DNA from: IMCC26256 sp046081705
Lineage (GTDB): Bacteria; Actinomycetota; Acidimicrobiia; IMCC26256
NCBI GenBank assembly: GCA_046081705.1
Contig: JBJTWK010000053.1
Span: 1-24,998, forward strand
Direction of reading: 5' to 3'
Length of the DNA stretch: 24,998 bases
In this document: positions 1 through 9,435 of the stretch, in pieces
Layout of the letters: the number at the start of each line of letters is the position of its first letter
Position numbering within the stretch: the stretch's first letter is position 1
Position numbers and translations under genes: made by a program
The notes under the pieces: generated by a model
Seen by the model: the letters and a program-made list of their open reading frames with translations, nothing else
Told to the model about the DNA's origin: nothing
Databases searched by the model: none

Positions 1-491
1 TCGACGAAGAACTCCCCGAGGAGGGGTCCCGTCCCGAGGGCGGCGAACACGGCGACCGACCCGACGCTCGTGTACTCCGCCTCCCGGCCTTGCGGAGCGA
101 TCGAGGTGATGCGGCTGGCGAAGCCGACGAACAGCAGCGTCTCGCCGACGGCCAGCACCCCGCGTCCGACGGCCACGACGCCGAGGTTCCCGGCGATCGC
201 GTGCACCGCCATGCCCAGCGCGCTGATGATCCCGCCGAGCGCCATGAGGCCCCGGGCACCGCGGCGTCCGACGCGGGCGACGAACGGACGACAGGCGATG
301 GCCGCCACGGCGTAGACGGCGACGAGCAGCCCGAGGTCGGCGTCGTCACCGCCGAGGCGGCGCTCCACCCAGCGCGGCGTCACCGGGATGGCGACGCCGA
401 TGGAGACGAACAGCAGGAACGCGACGGCCGAGGCGGCCAGGAACGCGGGGGTGGTGAGCGGCGATGGCCGCCGCCGGCCGGCGGTGCTCAG
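1..491 (-). CDS. MFS transporter, N-terminal part (runs off the left edge)
   Basis: The minus strand encodes an open frame of hydrophobic segments separated by short basic loops, typical of the first five or so helices of a major facilitator superfamily permease. The first helix begins around TPAFLAASAVAF and a later one contains SVAVFAALGTGPLLGEFF. The frame is still open at position 1, so the C-terminal part is outside the window. It follows citrate synthase closely on the same strand. The start is unclear: no in-frame ATG, GTG or TTG lies between the citrate synthase stop and the first helix, and the frame stays open upstream inside gltA. The end given here (491) is a CTG that overlaps the gltA TGA. 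The substrate cannot be inferred. Family is fairly certain; start is not. Confidence 0.7.
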   Translation of the reverse strand, partial: MSTAGRRRPSPLTTPAFLAASAVAFLLFVSIGVAIPVTPRWVERRLGGDDADLGLLVAVYAVAAIACRPFVARVGRRGARGLMALGGIISALGMAVHAIAGNLGVVAVGRGVLAVGETLLFVGFASRITSIAPQGREAEYTSVGSVAVFAALGTGPLLGEFFV

Positions 492-1792
492 GCGCGGGCG
501 CTCATGGGGACGTAGTCCCGCGACCCCGGGCCCACGTAGAGCTGGCGCGGTCGGCTGATCTTCTGCTCGGGATCGGCGAGCAGCTCCTGCCAGTGGGCGA
601 GCCAGCCGGGCATGCGGCCGAGGGCGAACAGCACGGTGAACATCTCCAGCGGGAAGCCCATGGCCTCGTAGATGAGGCCCGAGTAGAAGTCGACGTTCGG
701 GTAGAGCTTCTTGTCGATGAAGTACTGATCGGTGAGGGCCACCTCCTCGAGGCGCATGGCGAGGTCGAGGAGCGGGTCCGGGTGGCCGATCTCGGCGATC
801 ACGCTCTCGGCCGCCTTCTTGAGGATGCGGGCCCGCGGGTCGTAGTTCTTGTAGACACGGTGGCCGAACCCGGACAGCCGGAACGGGTCGTCGGGGTCCT
901 TGGCCCGCTTCACGGCGGCGTCCACGTCGCCACCGTTCGCTTGCACCGCTTCGAGCATCTCGATCACGGCTTGGTTGGCACCGCCGTGCAGCGGACCCCA
1001 GAGCGCGTTGATCCCCGCGGTGACCGAGGCGAAGAGGTTGGCGTCCGACGAGCCCACCATGCGCACGGTGGAGGTCGAGCAGTTCTGCTCGTGGTCCGCG
1101 TGGAGGATGAGGATCTGCTTGAGCGCGTGCACGACGGTCGGGGACGCGTGGTACGGCTCCGAGGGCACCGCGAACATCATGGTGAGGAAGTTCTCGATGA
1201 GGTCGAGGCGGTTGTCCGGGTACAGGAACGGCTGCCCGATCGACTTCTTGTACGAGTACGCCGCGATGGTCGGCATCTTCGCCATGAGGCGCAGGATCGA
1301 CAACTGGACCTGCTCGGGGTCATGCGGGTCGTCGGAGTCCTGGTAGAAGGTCGACAACGTGCTCGTGACGCTCGACAGGATCGCCATGGGGTGCGCGTCG
1401 CGCGGGAACCCGTCGAAGAAGCGCTTGGCGTCCTCGTGCAGCAGCGTGTGGCGCCGGATCCCGAACCGGAACTCGTCGAGCTCGGCGGTGGTCGGGAGCT
1501 CGCCGTAGATCAGCAAGTAGGCGGTCTCGAGGAAAGAGGGGGAATCGCGCTCGACGAGCTGCTCGATCGGGATGCCCCGGTACCGCAGGATCCCGGCGTC
1601 CCCGTCGATGTAGGTGATCGCGGACTCCGTGGACCCGGTGTTCATGAACCCGTAGTCGAGGGTGATGAGGCCGGTCTGGGCCCGCAGCTTGGCGATGTCG
1701 ACGCCGAGTTCGTCCTCGGTGCCCCGGATCACCGGCAGGGTGATCTCCTGGTCGCCGTGTCGGAATACGGCGGGGATCTCTGCATCGGTCAC
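488..1792 (-). CDS. gltA: citrate synthase (type II, GltA)
   Basis: Citrate synthase condenses acetyl-CoA and oxaloacetate at the entry to the TCA cycle. The 434-residue protein has the usual length of the hexameric type II form. The catalytic triad of the family is visible: His269 in GPLHGGAN, His311 in GFGHRVYKNYDPR and Asp368 in PNVDFYSG. The GTG start at 1792 is chosen because the protein begins at the normal family N-terminus there and GAGGAG sits 6 nt upstream. The frame stays open further upstream, but that extension is arginine/proline-rich and non-homologous. A TAGGTT -10 box lies at 1831-1836, giving a short 5' leader. The gene is divergent from the hypothetical protein at 1948, and an MFS gene follows directly. 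Confidence 0.97.
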   Translation of the reverse strand: MTDAEIPAVFRHGDQEITLPVIRGTEDELGVDIAKLRAQTGLITLDYGFMNTGSTESAITYIDGDAGILRYRGIPIEQLVERDSPSFLETAYLLIYGELPTTAELDEFRFGIRRHTLLHEDAKRFFDGFPRDAHPMAILSSVTSTLSTFYQDSDDPHDPEQVQLSILRLMAKMPTIAAYSYKKSIGQPFLYPDNRLDLIENFLTMMFAVPSEPYHASPTVVHALKQILILHADHEQNCSTSTVRMVGSSDANLFASVTAGINALWGPLHGGANQAVIEMLEAVQANGGDVDAAVKRAKDPDDPFRLSGFGHRVYKNYDPRARILKKAAESVIAEIGHPDPLLDLAMRLEEVALTDQYFIDKKLYPNVDFYSGLIYEAMGFPLEMFTVLFALGRMPGWLAHWQELLADPEQKISRPRQLYVGPGSRDYVPMSARA

Positions 1793-1824
1793 GATGCGCT
1801 CCTCGGGGGGTCGTCGGTCCGTCA

Positions 1825-1850
1825 CCTCCGAACCTACCGCTCCGACCCCC
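1825..1850 (-). promoter_or_regulatory. putative gltA promoter (-10 TAGGTT)
   Basis: Read on the minus strand, a TAGGTT hexamer (TAnnnT type, 1831-1836) sits about 38 nt before the GTG. The 26-nt block around it matches the block at 3001-3026 upstream of the aldehyde dehydrogenase at 23 of 26 positions. No convincing -35 element is seen. Confidence 0.5.
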
Positions 1851-1947
1851 GGCCCGGCGCACTCTGCCGCCGCGACCACCGCCGTCACGCCACTCGCGGT
1901 GCGGGCCGTGGATCCGGACCCGCCGTGGGCGTGATACCCATAGCCCG

Positions 1948-2964
1948 ATGGAGTCCGAGGAACCGCAGGAGTCGTGGCTGGCCGAGGTCGTCGCTCGCAA
2001 CGACCTCGACGAGATGGTCCGGGTGATCGACGCGGCGTGCGAGCGGCGCGACTGGGACGCGCTCGTCGAACTCTGCGCGCGGTGCGAGTCCGCCCAGGAC
2101 CGCGGCTTCCAGCTGTGGCCGGTCGCCCACCACGCGTCGTACCGGCTCGCACTCGAGGCGCCGGCGGAGTGGGCGGCGCTCGAGGTCGTCGACGGTGCGG
2201 CCCGGTTCGCACCGGGGCCGCTGCCGGAGGTCGCCGCCCAGCACCACGCGTGGGAGGACCTCGAACCGTCGATCATCCGCGGTCCGGCCGCCGCGCTCAT
2301 GCTCCACGAGTGCGTCGTGCAGGGCGAGGACCTCACCGGGGTCGAGATGCCAGGTCCCGACCCGCTCGAGCTCCCGCTCGTCCTGCAGGACTGGGAGCCC
2401 GACTACCCGGTCGCCGTGTACCGCGCCGCCGGCGGCGACTTCCCGGCCCCGGACCCGGGACCGCTCAAGACCCGGGCCGGCGCTGAACCCGGCGTCCCGC
2501 GTCGCGCCCCCGAGGCGGTCTCGGCCCTGCTGCACCTCGTGCAGGCCTGGACGAACGGCTCGACGGGCGAGGCGGTCGCGGTCGCCGTCGAGGGCGACGC
2601 AGCCGGGGCGATCGCAGCCATCGAGCCGGGCGAGGTGCGGGTCGGTGCGATCACGGGTGCCGAGGCGATGGCGTGGATGGGGTGGGCCGCGGCGAGCGGC
2701 GGTTCGCACGGGCGTCGCCGCGGCGCGGCCACCGGGCGCCTCGACGCGTGGCACGCCCTCGCCGCCCTCGCCGGGATCGACGAGTGGCCCGTGGACCCCG
2801 ACGAACTCGGCGCCGCGCTCGAGCACCTGCGGTGGTACCGGTGGGAGCCGGTCCGCGGGGCCTCCGGGTGGGCCTTGCACCTCGCGGTCGAGGATCCGGC
2901 GTCGGGGCAGGCCTGGGCGATCGCGGCCCACGATCCGCCGAGCCCCGGACCCGCCGGGTCGTGA
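1948..2964 (+). CDS. hypothetical protein, 338 aa
   Basis: I do not recognise a functional family. The protein is soluble, acidic and alanine-rich, with no signal peptide or membrane helix. Its N-terminal third is helical (LAEVVARNDLDEMVRVIDAA, then a segment with WPVAHHASYRLALEAP). The C-terminal half carries several Trp residues and a WYRWEPVRGASGWALHLAVED segment that looks like a small beta-rich domain. The ATG at 1948 is the first plausible start. No Shine-Dalgarno is seen, and TACCCAT lies about 7 nt upstream, loosely like the leaderless promoters elsewhere in this window. It is divergent from gltA and followed 96 nt later by the aldehyde dehydrogenase, which has its own promoter. Codon bias (G/C at third positions) supports it as real. 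Confidence 0.75.
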   Translation: MESEEPQESWLAEVVARNDLDEMVRVIDAACERRDWDALVELCARCESAQDRGFQLWPVAHHASYRLALEAPAEWAALEVVDGAARFAPGPLPEVAAQHHAWEDLEPSIIRGPAAALMLHECVVQGEDLTGVEMPGPDPLELPLVLQDWEPDYPVAVYRAAGGDFPAPDPGPLKTRAGAEPGVPRRAPEAVSALLHLVQAWTNGSTGEAVAVAVEGDAAGAIAAIEPGEVRVGAITGAEAMAWMGWAAASGGSHGRRRGAATGRLDAWHALAALAGIDEWPVDPDELGAALEHLRWYRWEPVRGASGWALHLAVEDPASGQAWAIAAHDPPSPGPAGS

Positions 2965-2970
2965 CCCGGT

Positions 2971-2987
2971 CCCGCGGCCGGTGCGGG
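2971..2987 (+). terminator. possible weak hairpin after the hypothetical gene
   Basis: A 5-bp all-GC stem (CCCGC / GCGGG, 7-nt loop) lies just after the stop codon. A second short stem (CCGGGT / ACCCGG, 2954-2969) spans the stop. There is no T-run, so termination activity is uncertain in this GC-rich background. Confidence 0.25.
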
Positions 2988-3000
2988 CAGTGGGCGCGGC

Positions 3001-3026
3001 GAGGGTCGGAGCGGTAGATTCGGCGG
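3001..3026 (+). promoter_or_regulatory. putative aldehyde dehydrogenase promoter (-10 TAGATT)
   Basis: TAGATT at 3015-3020 fits a TAnnnT -10 box. The 26-nt context is nearly the same as the gltA promoter region (1825-1850, opposite strand). Transcription from about 3027 would give a leader of some 34 nt, which contains the ribosome binding site GGGAGAGA at 3045-3052, 8 nt before the ATG. Confidence 0.5.
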
Positions 3027-3060
3027 ACCACTCACCACCGATGCGGGAGAGAACGTCACG

Positions 3061-4494
<1,434 letters not shown>

Positions 4495-4515
4495 GCGGAC
4501 CGTCTCCGGAACGCG

Positions 4516-4543
4516 CGGGGCCCGGCCGAACGGCCGGGCCCCG
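4516..4543. terminator. strong GC hairpin, probably a bidirectional terminator
   Basis: A perfect 12-bp inverted repeat (CGGGGCCCGGCC / GGCCGGGCCCCG) with a GAAC loop lies between the convergent aldehyde dehydrogenase and zinc-ribbon genes. It has no T-run, which is common for terminators in high-GC Actinobacteria. Symmetry and location suggest it serves both strands. Confidence 0.7.
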
Positions 4544-4608
4544 TCGCGTCGGGGGCGCTCCCGTCGCCTCGATGGGTCCGGGAGCGCGGGGCTCGCTCGG
4601 TCCTGTGG

Positions 4609-4818
4609 TCAGAGCGTCTGCTGGTCGGGGGCGCTCCCGTCCAGGTCCTCGGCGACGACCTCGAGGTCGAAGCGGTCGAGGCAGTCCTCGCAGCGGTACG
4701 GCGCCCAGTCACCCTCGGCGTACGGGGCCTCGGGGTCGGCGACCTGGAGCAGGTGGGCGCGCCCGCCGCACTCCACGCAGACGATGATCGAGGCCGGTTG
4801 GCTCGCCGAGGAGGTCAC
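4609..4818 (-). CDS. small zinc-ribbon protein, 69 aa
   Basis: The 69-residue protein contains two CxxC knuckles, Cys14/Cys17 (CVEC) and Cys43/Cys46 (CEDC), separated by 25 residues. This is the layout of a zinc ribbon, and the tail is acidic. The GTG at 4818 overlaps the amidase stop by 4 nt (GTGA), so the two genes are very likely translationally coupled. No enzymatic domain is present; a role as a metal-binding partner or regulator is only a guess. It is transcribed toward the hairpin at 4516-4543. The gene is short, but the paired cysteines and the coupling make it credible. Confidence 0.75.
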   Translation of the reverse strand: MTSSASQPASIIVCVECGGRAHLLQVADPEAPYAEGDWAPYRCEDCLDRFDLEVVAEDLDGSAPDQQTL

Positions 4819-6209
4819 AAGGGCGAGCCGGGTGCGGTGAGCGGCCACGGGCGGGCCCGTTCGAACGCGAGCGCGCAGTCGAGCAGCCACTCCTCCCGGT
4901 GGTGCGGCGCGAGGACCTGCAGGCCCACCGGCAGCCCCCGGACCTGCCCCGCCGGGATGCTCACCGCCGGGTTGCCGTAGATGTTCGACGGAATGGTGAG
5001 TGCGCCGTTGTTGCCGAGCGCCACCTTCTCGCCGTCGATCTCCTCGGGCATCGGACCGTGCGAGCCGAACGCGACGTCGGGGTTGGTGGACGCGAGCACG
5101 AAGTCGACCTGGTCGAAGATCGCCGCCATCGTCTCGTTCATGCGCACCCGTTGGCTCTCGATGCGCGCCCGGGTCTCGATGCTGTACATCGACTGCGCCA
5201 TCTCCATGCCGAACGCGATCTGCGGCGTGAGGTCGGGCTTGCAGTCCGGCCAGCGGTCCCCGAGGCGCATGAGGATCTCGCCGAGGCCGGACAGCGCCCA
5301 CTCGTACGACACCTCGGGCACGCGGATCGGGATCGTGACGAGTTCGAACCCCACCTCGTCCGCGAGCCAGCGGGCCGCCTCCTCGACCACTTCGCGCACC
5401 TCGTTCGCGACCGACGCGCGGCCGAGATCGACGCTGATCGCAGCGCGCTTGCCTCGCAGCGACTCGAGGTGCGTGCCGAGTCCGGCCTCCCAACCCTCGA
5501 CCCGGGGGAGCGAGTACGGGTCGCGCGCGTCGAAGCCGTTCGACACGTCGAAGAACCGCGCGATGTCGCGGACCGAACGGGACAGGCAGCCGCTCACCGC
5601 GGTGAGCGAGGCCATCACCATGTTCGGGCCCTTCGGGATCCGGCCGTAGGTGGCCTTGAGGCCCGGCAGTCCGGTGAAGCCGGCCGGGATCCTGATCGAA
5701 CCGCCGCCGTCGCCACCGGTCGCCACCGTGACGAGGCCGCCGGCCACGGCCGCGGCCGATCCGCCCGAGGATCCGCCGGGGGTGTGCTCCGGGTCCCACG
5801 GGTTGTGCGTCGCCCCGTTGAGCTTCGTGTAGGTGAGGTTCACCCCGCCGTACTCGCTCGAGGTCGTGAGGCCGATCGGCACCGCACCCGCGTCGCGCAG
5901 GCGGGCGACCTTCGTGGAGTCGCGGTCGGCGATCTCATCTCGCAGCGGGATGCTCGCCTCGGTCGCCGGCCAGCCGGCCGCCGCGTCGAGTTCCTTCACG
6001 CCGATCGGCACGCCGCCGAACGGGAGGGAGACATCGGCCCCGGCCGCCGCGGCGCGGGCCGCTTCGGGGTCGAGGTACGAGAACGCGTTCAGCGAGGAGG
6101 CGTCGATGGCGGCCAGCGTCGCGTCGAGCTCCTCGAGGGGGGTGCGCTCGCCGGCGCGGAACGCCTCGACGAGGGAGCAGGTGTCTTCGGACCAGGGTGC
6201 ATCAGCCAT
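4815..6209 (-). CDS. amidase signature family hydrolase
   Basis: Amidase signature enzymes hydrolyse C-N amide bonds with a Ser-cisSer-Lys triad. All three residues are visible in this 464-residue protein: Lys72 in PIGVKEL, Ser147 in PGGSSGGSAAA and nucleophile Ser171 in GGGSIRIPAG. The 24-residue spacing between the two serines matches the family. It is probably a stand-alone amidase rather than GatA, because no gatB or gatC is nearby. The ATG at 6209 has no Shine-Dalgarno but has TAGCCT 6 nt upstream, suggesting a leaderless transcript. That box lies in the 32-nt gap after the MBL gene, so the amidase probably has its own promoter. A zinc-ribbon gene overlaps its stop codon. The substrate is unknown. 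Confidence 0.93.
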   Translation of the reverse strand: MADAPWSEDTCSLVEAFRAGERTPLEELDATLAAIDASSLNAFSYLDPEAARAAAAGADVSLPFGGVPIGVKELDAAAGWPATEASIPLRDEIADRDSTKVARLRDAGAVPIGLTTSSEYGGVNLTYTKLNGATHNPWDPEHTPGGSSGGSAAAVAGGLVTVATGGDGGGSIRIPAGFTGLPGLKATYGRIPKGPNMVMASLTAVSGCLSRSVRDIARFFDVSNGFDARDPYSLPRVEGWEAGLGTHLESLRGKRAAISVDLGRASVANEVREVVEEAARWLADEVGFELVTIPIRVPEVSYEWALSGLGEILMRLGDRWPDCKPDLTPQIAFGMEMAQSMYSIETRARIESQRVRMNETMAAIFDQVDFVLASTNPDVAFGSHGPMPEEIDGEKVALGNNGALTIPSNIYGNPAVSIPAGQVRGLPVGLQVLAPHHREEWLLDCALAFERARPWPLTAPGSPL

Positions 6210-6215
6210 GGGCGG

Positions 6216-6221
6216 AGGCTA
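6216..6221 (-). promoter_or_regulatory. putative leaderless -10 box for the amidase
   Basis: On the minus strand TAGCCT (TAnnnT) ends 6 nt before the ATG at 6209, placing the expected transcription start at or next to the start codon. No Shine-Dalgarno is seen. Confidence 0.45.
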
Positions 6222-6241
6222 GGCCGCGATCCTCCGCCGCG

Positions 6242-6973
6242 TCAGGCCCCGGGCTCGCCGAACATGACGCGCCACTGCTCGAGCGTCGGCAGCCGGAACA
6301 CGTAGTTGCGGCTGCGGGTCTCGCCCATGGTTGCGTGCGCCTCGGCCGAGTAGAGGTGGCCCGGGTAGAGCACCGTGTCGTCCGGGACCCGGGCGAGACG
6401 CTGGGTCAGGGACCGGTACAGCTCGTCCGAGTCGCCGCCGGGCAGGTCGGTGCGGCCGCACCCGTCGAGGAACAACGTGTCGCCCGAGACCAGTCGACCG
6501 TCGACCATGAAGCACTGGCTGCCCGGGGTGTGGCCGGGGGTGTGGACGAGCGTGATGGACACCGCACCGACCTCGACGACGTCGCCGCCGTCGTGGAGGA
6601 CGAGGTCGGAGTCGGCGAGCCCGGTGACGCGCTGCACCCCCCAGGCCTCCTCGCGGTTGACGTGCAACTTCGCCCGCATCCCGTCGATCGCGAGCAGGTC
6701 GGCCGCGCCCTCGATGTTCCAGCCCATCATCGAACCGCCGACGTGGTCGGGGTGGTAGTGGGTCGCCAGCGCCCCGGTGATGGTCATGCCGTCGGCGCCG
6801 GCGATCTCGACGAGTTCCCGGACCCCGTACGCGGGGTCGACGACCACGGCCTCGCCCGTCGACCGGTCACCGATCAGGTACACGAAGTTCACCATCTGGC
6901 GGGCGACCGGGTCCTCGGTGGCGAAGTCGCGCCCGGCGAGGAGCTGGCGGAAGTACAGACGGTCGTCGGTCAT
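6242..6973 (-). CDS. MBL-fold hydrolase, glyoxalase II / persulfide dioxygenase-like
   Basis: This 243-residue metallo-beta-lactamase-fold protein has a complete metal site: His72, His74, Asp76 and His77 in THYHPDHVGG, His148 in HTPGHTPGS, Asp165 in SGDTLF and His206 in YPGHLYS. The FLDGCGRTDLPGGD segment resembles the ETHE1 / hydroxyacylglutathione hydrolase branch, so a thioester or persulfide substrate is plausible. The exact reaction cannot be fixed from sequence. The ATG at 6973 has TACGCT 7 nt upstream, a leaderless arrangement. It is divergent from the molybdopterin oxidoreductase, and the amidase follows 32 nt downstream behind its own promoter. Confidence 0.9.
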   Translation of the reverse strand: MTDDRLYFRQLLAGRDFATEDPVARQMVNFVYLIGDRSTGEAVVVDPAYGVRELVEIAGADGMTITGALATHYHPDHVGGSMMGWNIEGAADLLAIDGMRAKLHVNREEAWGVQRVTGLADSDLVLHDGGDVVEVGAVSITLVHTPGHTPGSQCFMVDGRLVSGDTLFLDGCGRTDLPGGDSDELYRSLTQRLARVPDDTVLYPGHLYSAEAHATMGETRSRNYVFRLPTLEQWRVMFGEPGA

Positions 6974-6980
6974 GGATTTG

Positions 6981-6986
6981 AGCGTA
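6981..6986 (-). promoter_or_regulatory. putative leaderless -10 box for the MBL hydrolase
   Basis: On the minus strand TACGCT (TAnnnT) lies 7 nt before the ATG at 6973, with no Shine-Dalgarno between them. Confidence 0.45.
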
Positions 6987-7055
6987 CCGGCCCGAGGTGC
7001 GCCGATCCCCGGGGACCCGGGGCGGTGGGGTCCGCGCCGGACACGGCGGGCTGCC

Positions 7056-7061
7056 TAACCT
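7056..7061 (+). promoter_or_regulatory. putative -10 box for the molybdopterin oxidoreductase
   Basis: TAACCT fits TAnnnT and lies 42 nt before the ATG at 7104. The leader contains GGAGGG at 7095-7100, so this gene would be translated from a conventional leadered mRNA. Confidence 0.4.
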
Positions 7062-7103
7062 TCGGGCGACGTCGACGACGACGGCACCGTCCCCGGAGGG
7101 CCC

Positions 7104-9329
7104 ATGCGCACGATCGAGTACCGCACCTGTCCGTTGTGCGAGGCGACCTGCGGCCTCGAGCTCCACATGGAGGGGGAGGAGATCGCGCTCGTCCGCGGGG
7201 ACCGGGACGACGTGTTCTCGAAGGGGTACCTCTGCCCGAAGGGCGCAGCGCTCAAGGACCTCGTCGCCGATCCGGACCGGCTGCGTCGGCCGCTCGTGCG
7301 CCGCGGCGACGAGTACGTGGAGGTCGGCTGGGACGAAGCGTTCGCCGTCGTCCGTGAAGGTCTCATGGGGGTGATCGAGCGGCACGGACGCGACGCGGTC
7401 GGCGCCTACCTCGGCAACCCGTGCGCCCACAACCTCGCGCCGATCATCTATAACCGCGCCCTGCTCCAGGGTCTGGGCACGACGAACGTGTTCTCGGCGA
7501 GCACGGTCGACCAGATGCCGAAGCACGTGTCGGCGGGTCTCATGTTCGGCACGCCGATCTCCGTGCCGATCCCGGACCTCGACCACACGGACCACCTCCT
7601 CATGCTCGGCGCAAACCCGTTCGCGTCGAACGGCAGCCTCATGACCGCTCCCGATCTGCCGGGCCGCCTGCGCGCGATCCGGGCGCGGGGCGGTCGCATC
7701 GTGGTGGTCGATCCGCGGCGGTCGAAGACCGCGGAGGAGGCCGACGAGTGGGTCGCGATCCGCCCGGGCACCGACGCGCACCTCCTGTTCGGGCTGGTGC
7801 ACGAGATCCTCGCGAGCGGTCGGGCCGATCTCGGTCGGGCGACGGGGATCACCGATGGACTCGAGGAGATCGAACGCCTCGCGCCGCACTTCACGCCGGA
7901 GGCGGTCTCGCGGGTGTGTGGGATCCCGGCCGCCGACATCCGGCGGATGGCGACCGAACTGCTGGATGCGCCGACCGCGGCGGTGTACGGCCGCCTCGGG
8001 ACCTGCACCCAGGAGTACGGGACCCTCGCCTCGTGGCTCGTGGACGTCGTGAACGTCCTCACCGGCAACCTCGACCGTCCGGGCGGGGCGCTCTTCCCGA
8101 AGAACGCGGCCGGCAGCGCGAACACCGGCGGTACGCCCGGACGCGGTCGCGGGTTCCAGATCGGGCGGCGCCACAGCCGGGTCGAGGGGAAGCCGGAGGT
8201 GCTCGGCGAGTTCCCGGTGGCGACCCTGGCCAGCGAGATCCTCACCCCGGGCGCCGGGCAGATCCGGGCGCTCGTGACGGTGGCGGGCAACCCCGTCGTG
8301 TCGACGCCCGACGCCGGTCGGCTCGACGCCGCGCTCGCCGACCTCGAGTTCATGGTCAGCGTCGACATCTACCGCAACGAGACCACCCGGCACGCCGACG
8401 TGATCCTGCCGCCCGGCGGCATCCTCACGAAGGAGCACTTCGATCTCGCGTTCTACTCGCTGTCGATCCGCAACGTGGCGAACTACTCGCCGCCGATCAA
8501 CGCGCTCCCGCCGGGTGAACTCCACGAGTGGGAGATCCTGCTGCGCCTCGCCGCGATCGCCGGCGGGGCCCAGGGGAGCGCCGAGGAGTGCGTCGGACTC
8601 GACGACTTCATCATCGGGGGTCTCGTCGGGAAGGCCGCCCAGCGCGACGACCTCCCCGACGCCGACGAGATGCTCTCGGCGCTCGCACACCGGCGCGGCC
8701 CGGCACGCGTCGTCGACTTCATGCTCCGCACGGGTCCGTACGGCGACCGGTTCGGCGGCCACCCCGACGGCCTGAGCCTCGCGGTGCTCGAGGCGAACCC
8801 GCACGGCATCGACCTCGGCCCGCTCCAGCCCCGCCTCCCGGAGGTGCTGCGCACGCCGACCGGGCGGATCGACCTCGCGCCCGAGCTCATGGTGGGCGAC
8901 GTCGAGGCCCGCCTCATCCCGTCGCTCGCCGCGCCGACCCCGGATCTCGTGCTCGTCGGACGGCGCGACCTCCGGTCGAACAACTCCTGGATGCACAACA
9001 TCAGGGTGCTGGTGAAGGGCCGCCCCCGGTGCACGCTGCACATCCATCCGGACGACGCCGCCGGGCTCGGCCTCACGGACGGCGCGCCGGCGCGGGTGCG
9101 GTCGAGGGTCGGCGAGGTCGTGATCCCGGTCGAGGTGACCGACGGGATCCGGCCCGGTGTGGTGAGCATCCCGCACGGTTGGGGCCACGGCGTGCCGGGC
9201 ACGGACATGCGGGTGGCCGCCGAGCACGCCGGCGTGAACTCGAACCTGCTCACCGATGCGAGCGTCATCGACCCCCTGTCCGGGAATGCGGTGCTCAACG
9301 GCATCCCGGTCGAGGTGCACGCGGCCTGA
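7104..9329 (+). CDS. molybdopterin oxidoreductase (DMSO reductase family, [4Fe-4S])
   Basis: This 741-residue protein is a catalytic subunit of the Mo/W-bisPGD (DMSO reductase) family. A [4Fe-4S] site is formed by Cys9, Cys12, Cys16 and Cys44 (CPLCEATC then CPKG). Cofactor-binding segments follow, such as LLMLGANPFASNGS and VVVDPRRSKTAEEAD, and a C-terminal dinucleotide-binding domain contains SWMHNI and HGWGHGVPGTD. There is no twin-arginine signal, so it is probably cytoplasmic. No small iron-sulfur or membrane subunit gene is adjacent. In the region where the Mo ligand usually lies (about residues 130-140) there is no Cys; Ser133 or Asp136 are candidates. The ATG at 7104 follows GGAGGG. 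Substrate unknown; formate dehydrogenase or an assimilatory reductase is not supported specifically. Confidence 0.92.
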   Translation: MRTIEYRTCPLCEATCGLELHMEGEEIALVRGDRDDVFSKGYLCPKGAALKDLVADPDRLRRPLVRRGDEYVEVGWDEAFAVVREGLMGVIERHGRDAVGAYLGNPCAHNLAPIIYNRALLQGLGTTNVFSASTVDQMPKHVSAGLMFGTPISVPIPDLDHTDHLLMLGANPFASNGSLMTAPDLPGRLRAIRARGGRIVVVDPRRSKTAEEADEWVAIRPGTDAHLLFGLVHEILASGRADLGRATGITDGLEEIERLAPHFTPEAVSRVCGIPAADIRRMATELLDAPTAAVYGRLGTCTQEYGTLASWLVDVVNVLTGNLDRPGGALFPKNAAGSANTGGTPGRGRGFQIGRRHSRVEGKPEVLGEFPVATLASEILTPGAGQIRALVTVAGNPVVSTPDAGRLDAALADLEFMVSVDIYRNETTRHADVILPPGGILTKEHFDLAFYSLSIRNVANYSPPINALPPGELHEWEILLRLAAIAGGAQGSAEECVGLDDFIIGGLVGKAAQRDDLPDADEMLSALAHRRGPARVVDFMLRTGPYGDRFGGHPDGLSLAVLEANPHGIDLGPLQPRLPEVLRTPTGRIDLAPELMVGDVEARLIPSLAAPTPDLVLVGRRDLRSNNSWMHNIRVLVKGRPRCTLHIHPDDAAGLGLTDGAPARVRSRVGEVVIPVEVTDGIRPGVVSIPHGWGHGVPGTDMRVAAEHAGVNSNLLTDASVIDPLSGNAVLNGIPVEVHAA

Positions 9330-9349
9330 CCGGGCGCCCCGGGGCGGTC
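9328..9349 (+). terminator. possible weak hairpin after the molybdopterin oxidoreductase
   Basis: GACCG and CGGTC pair around a GC-rich core directly after the stop codon. The stem is only 5 bp with an imperfect interior and there is no T-run, so this is a weak candidate. Confidence 0.25.
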
Positions 9350-9435
9350 CGCCTGCCGCCTCAAGCTCGCCTCCGCTCGGTCCGATGATCCTCCGCGGCC
9401 GCCGACGTGGGTCGGACGGCGCAGGAGGACCGAGG

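Noticed and set aside
464..2026. Plus-strand open frame opposite citrate synthase
   Set aside because: Antisense shadow; the minus strand carries complete gltA with its catalytic residues.
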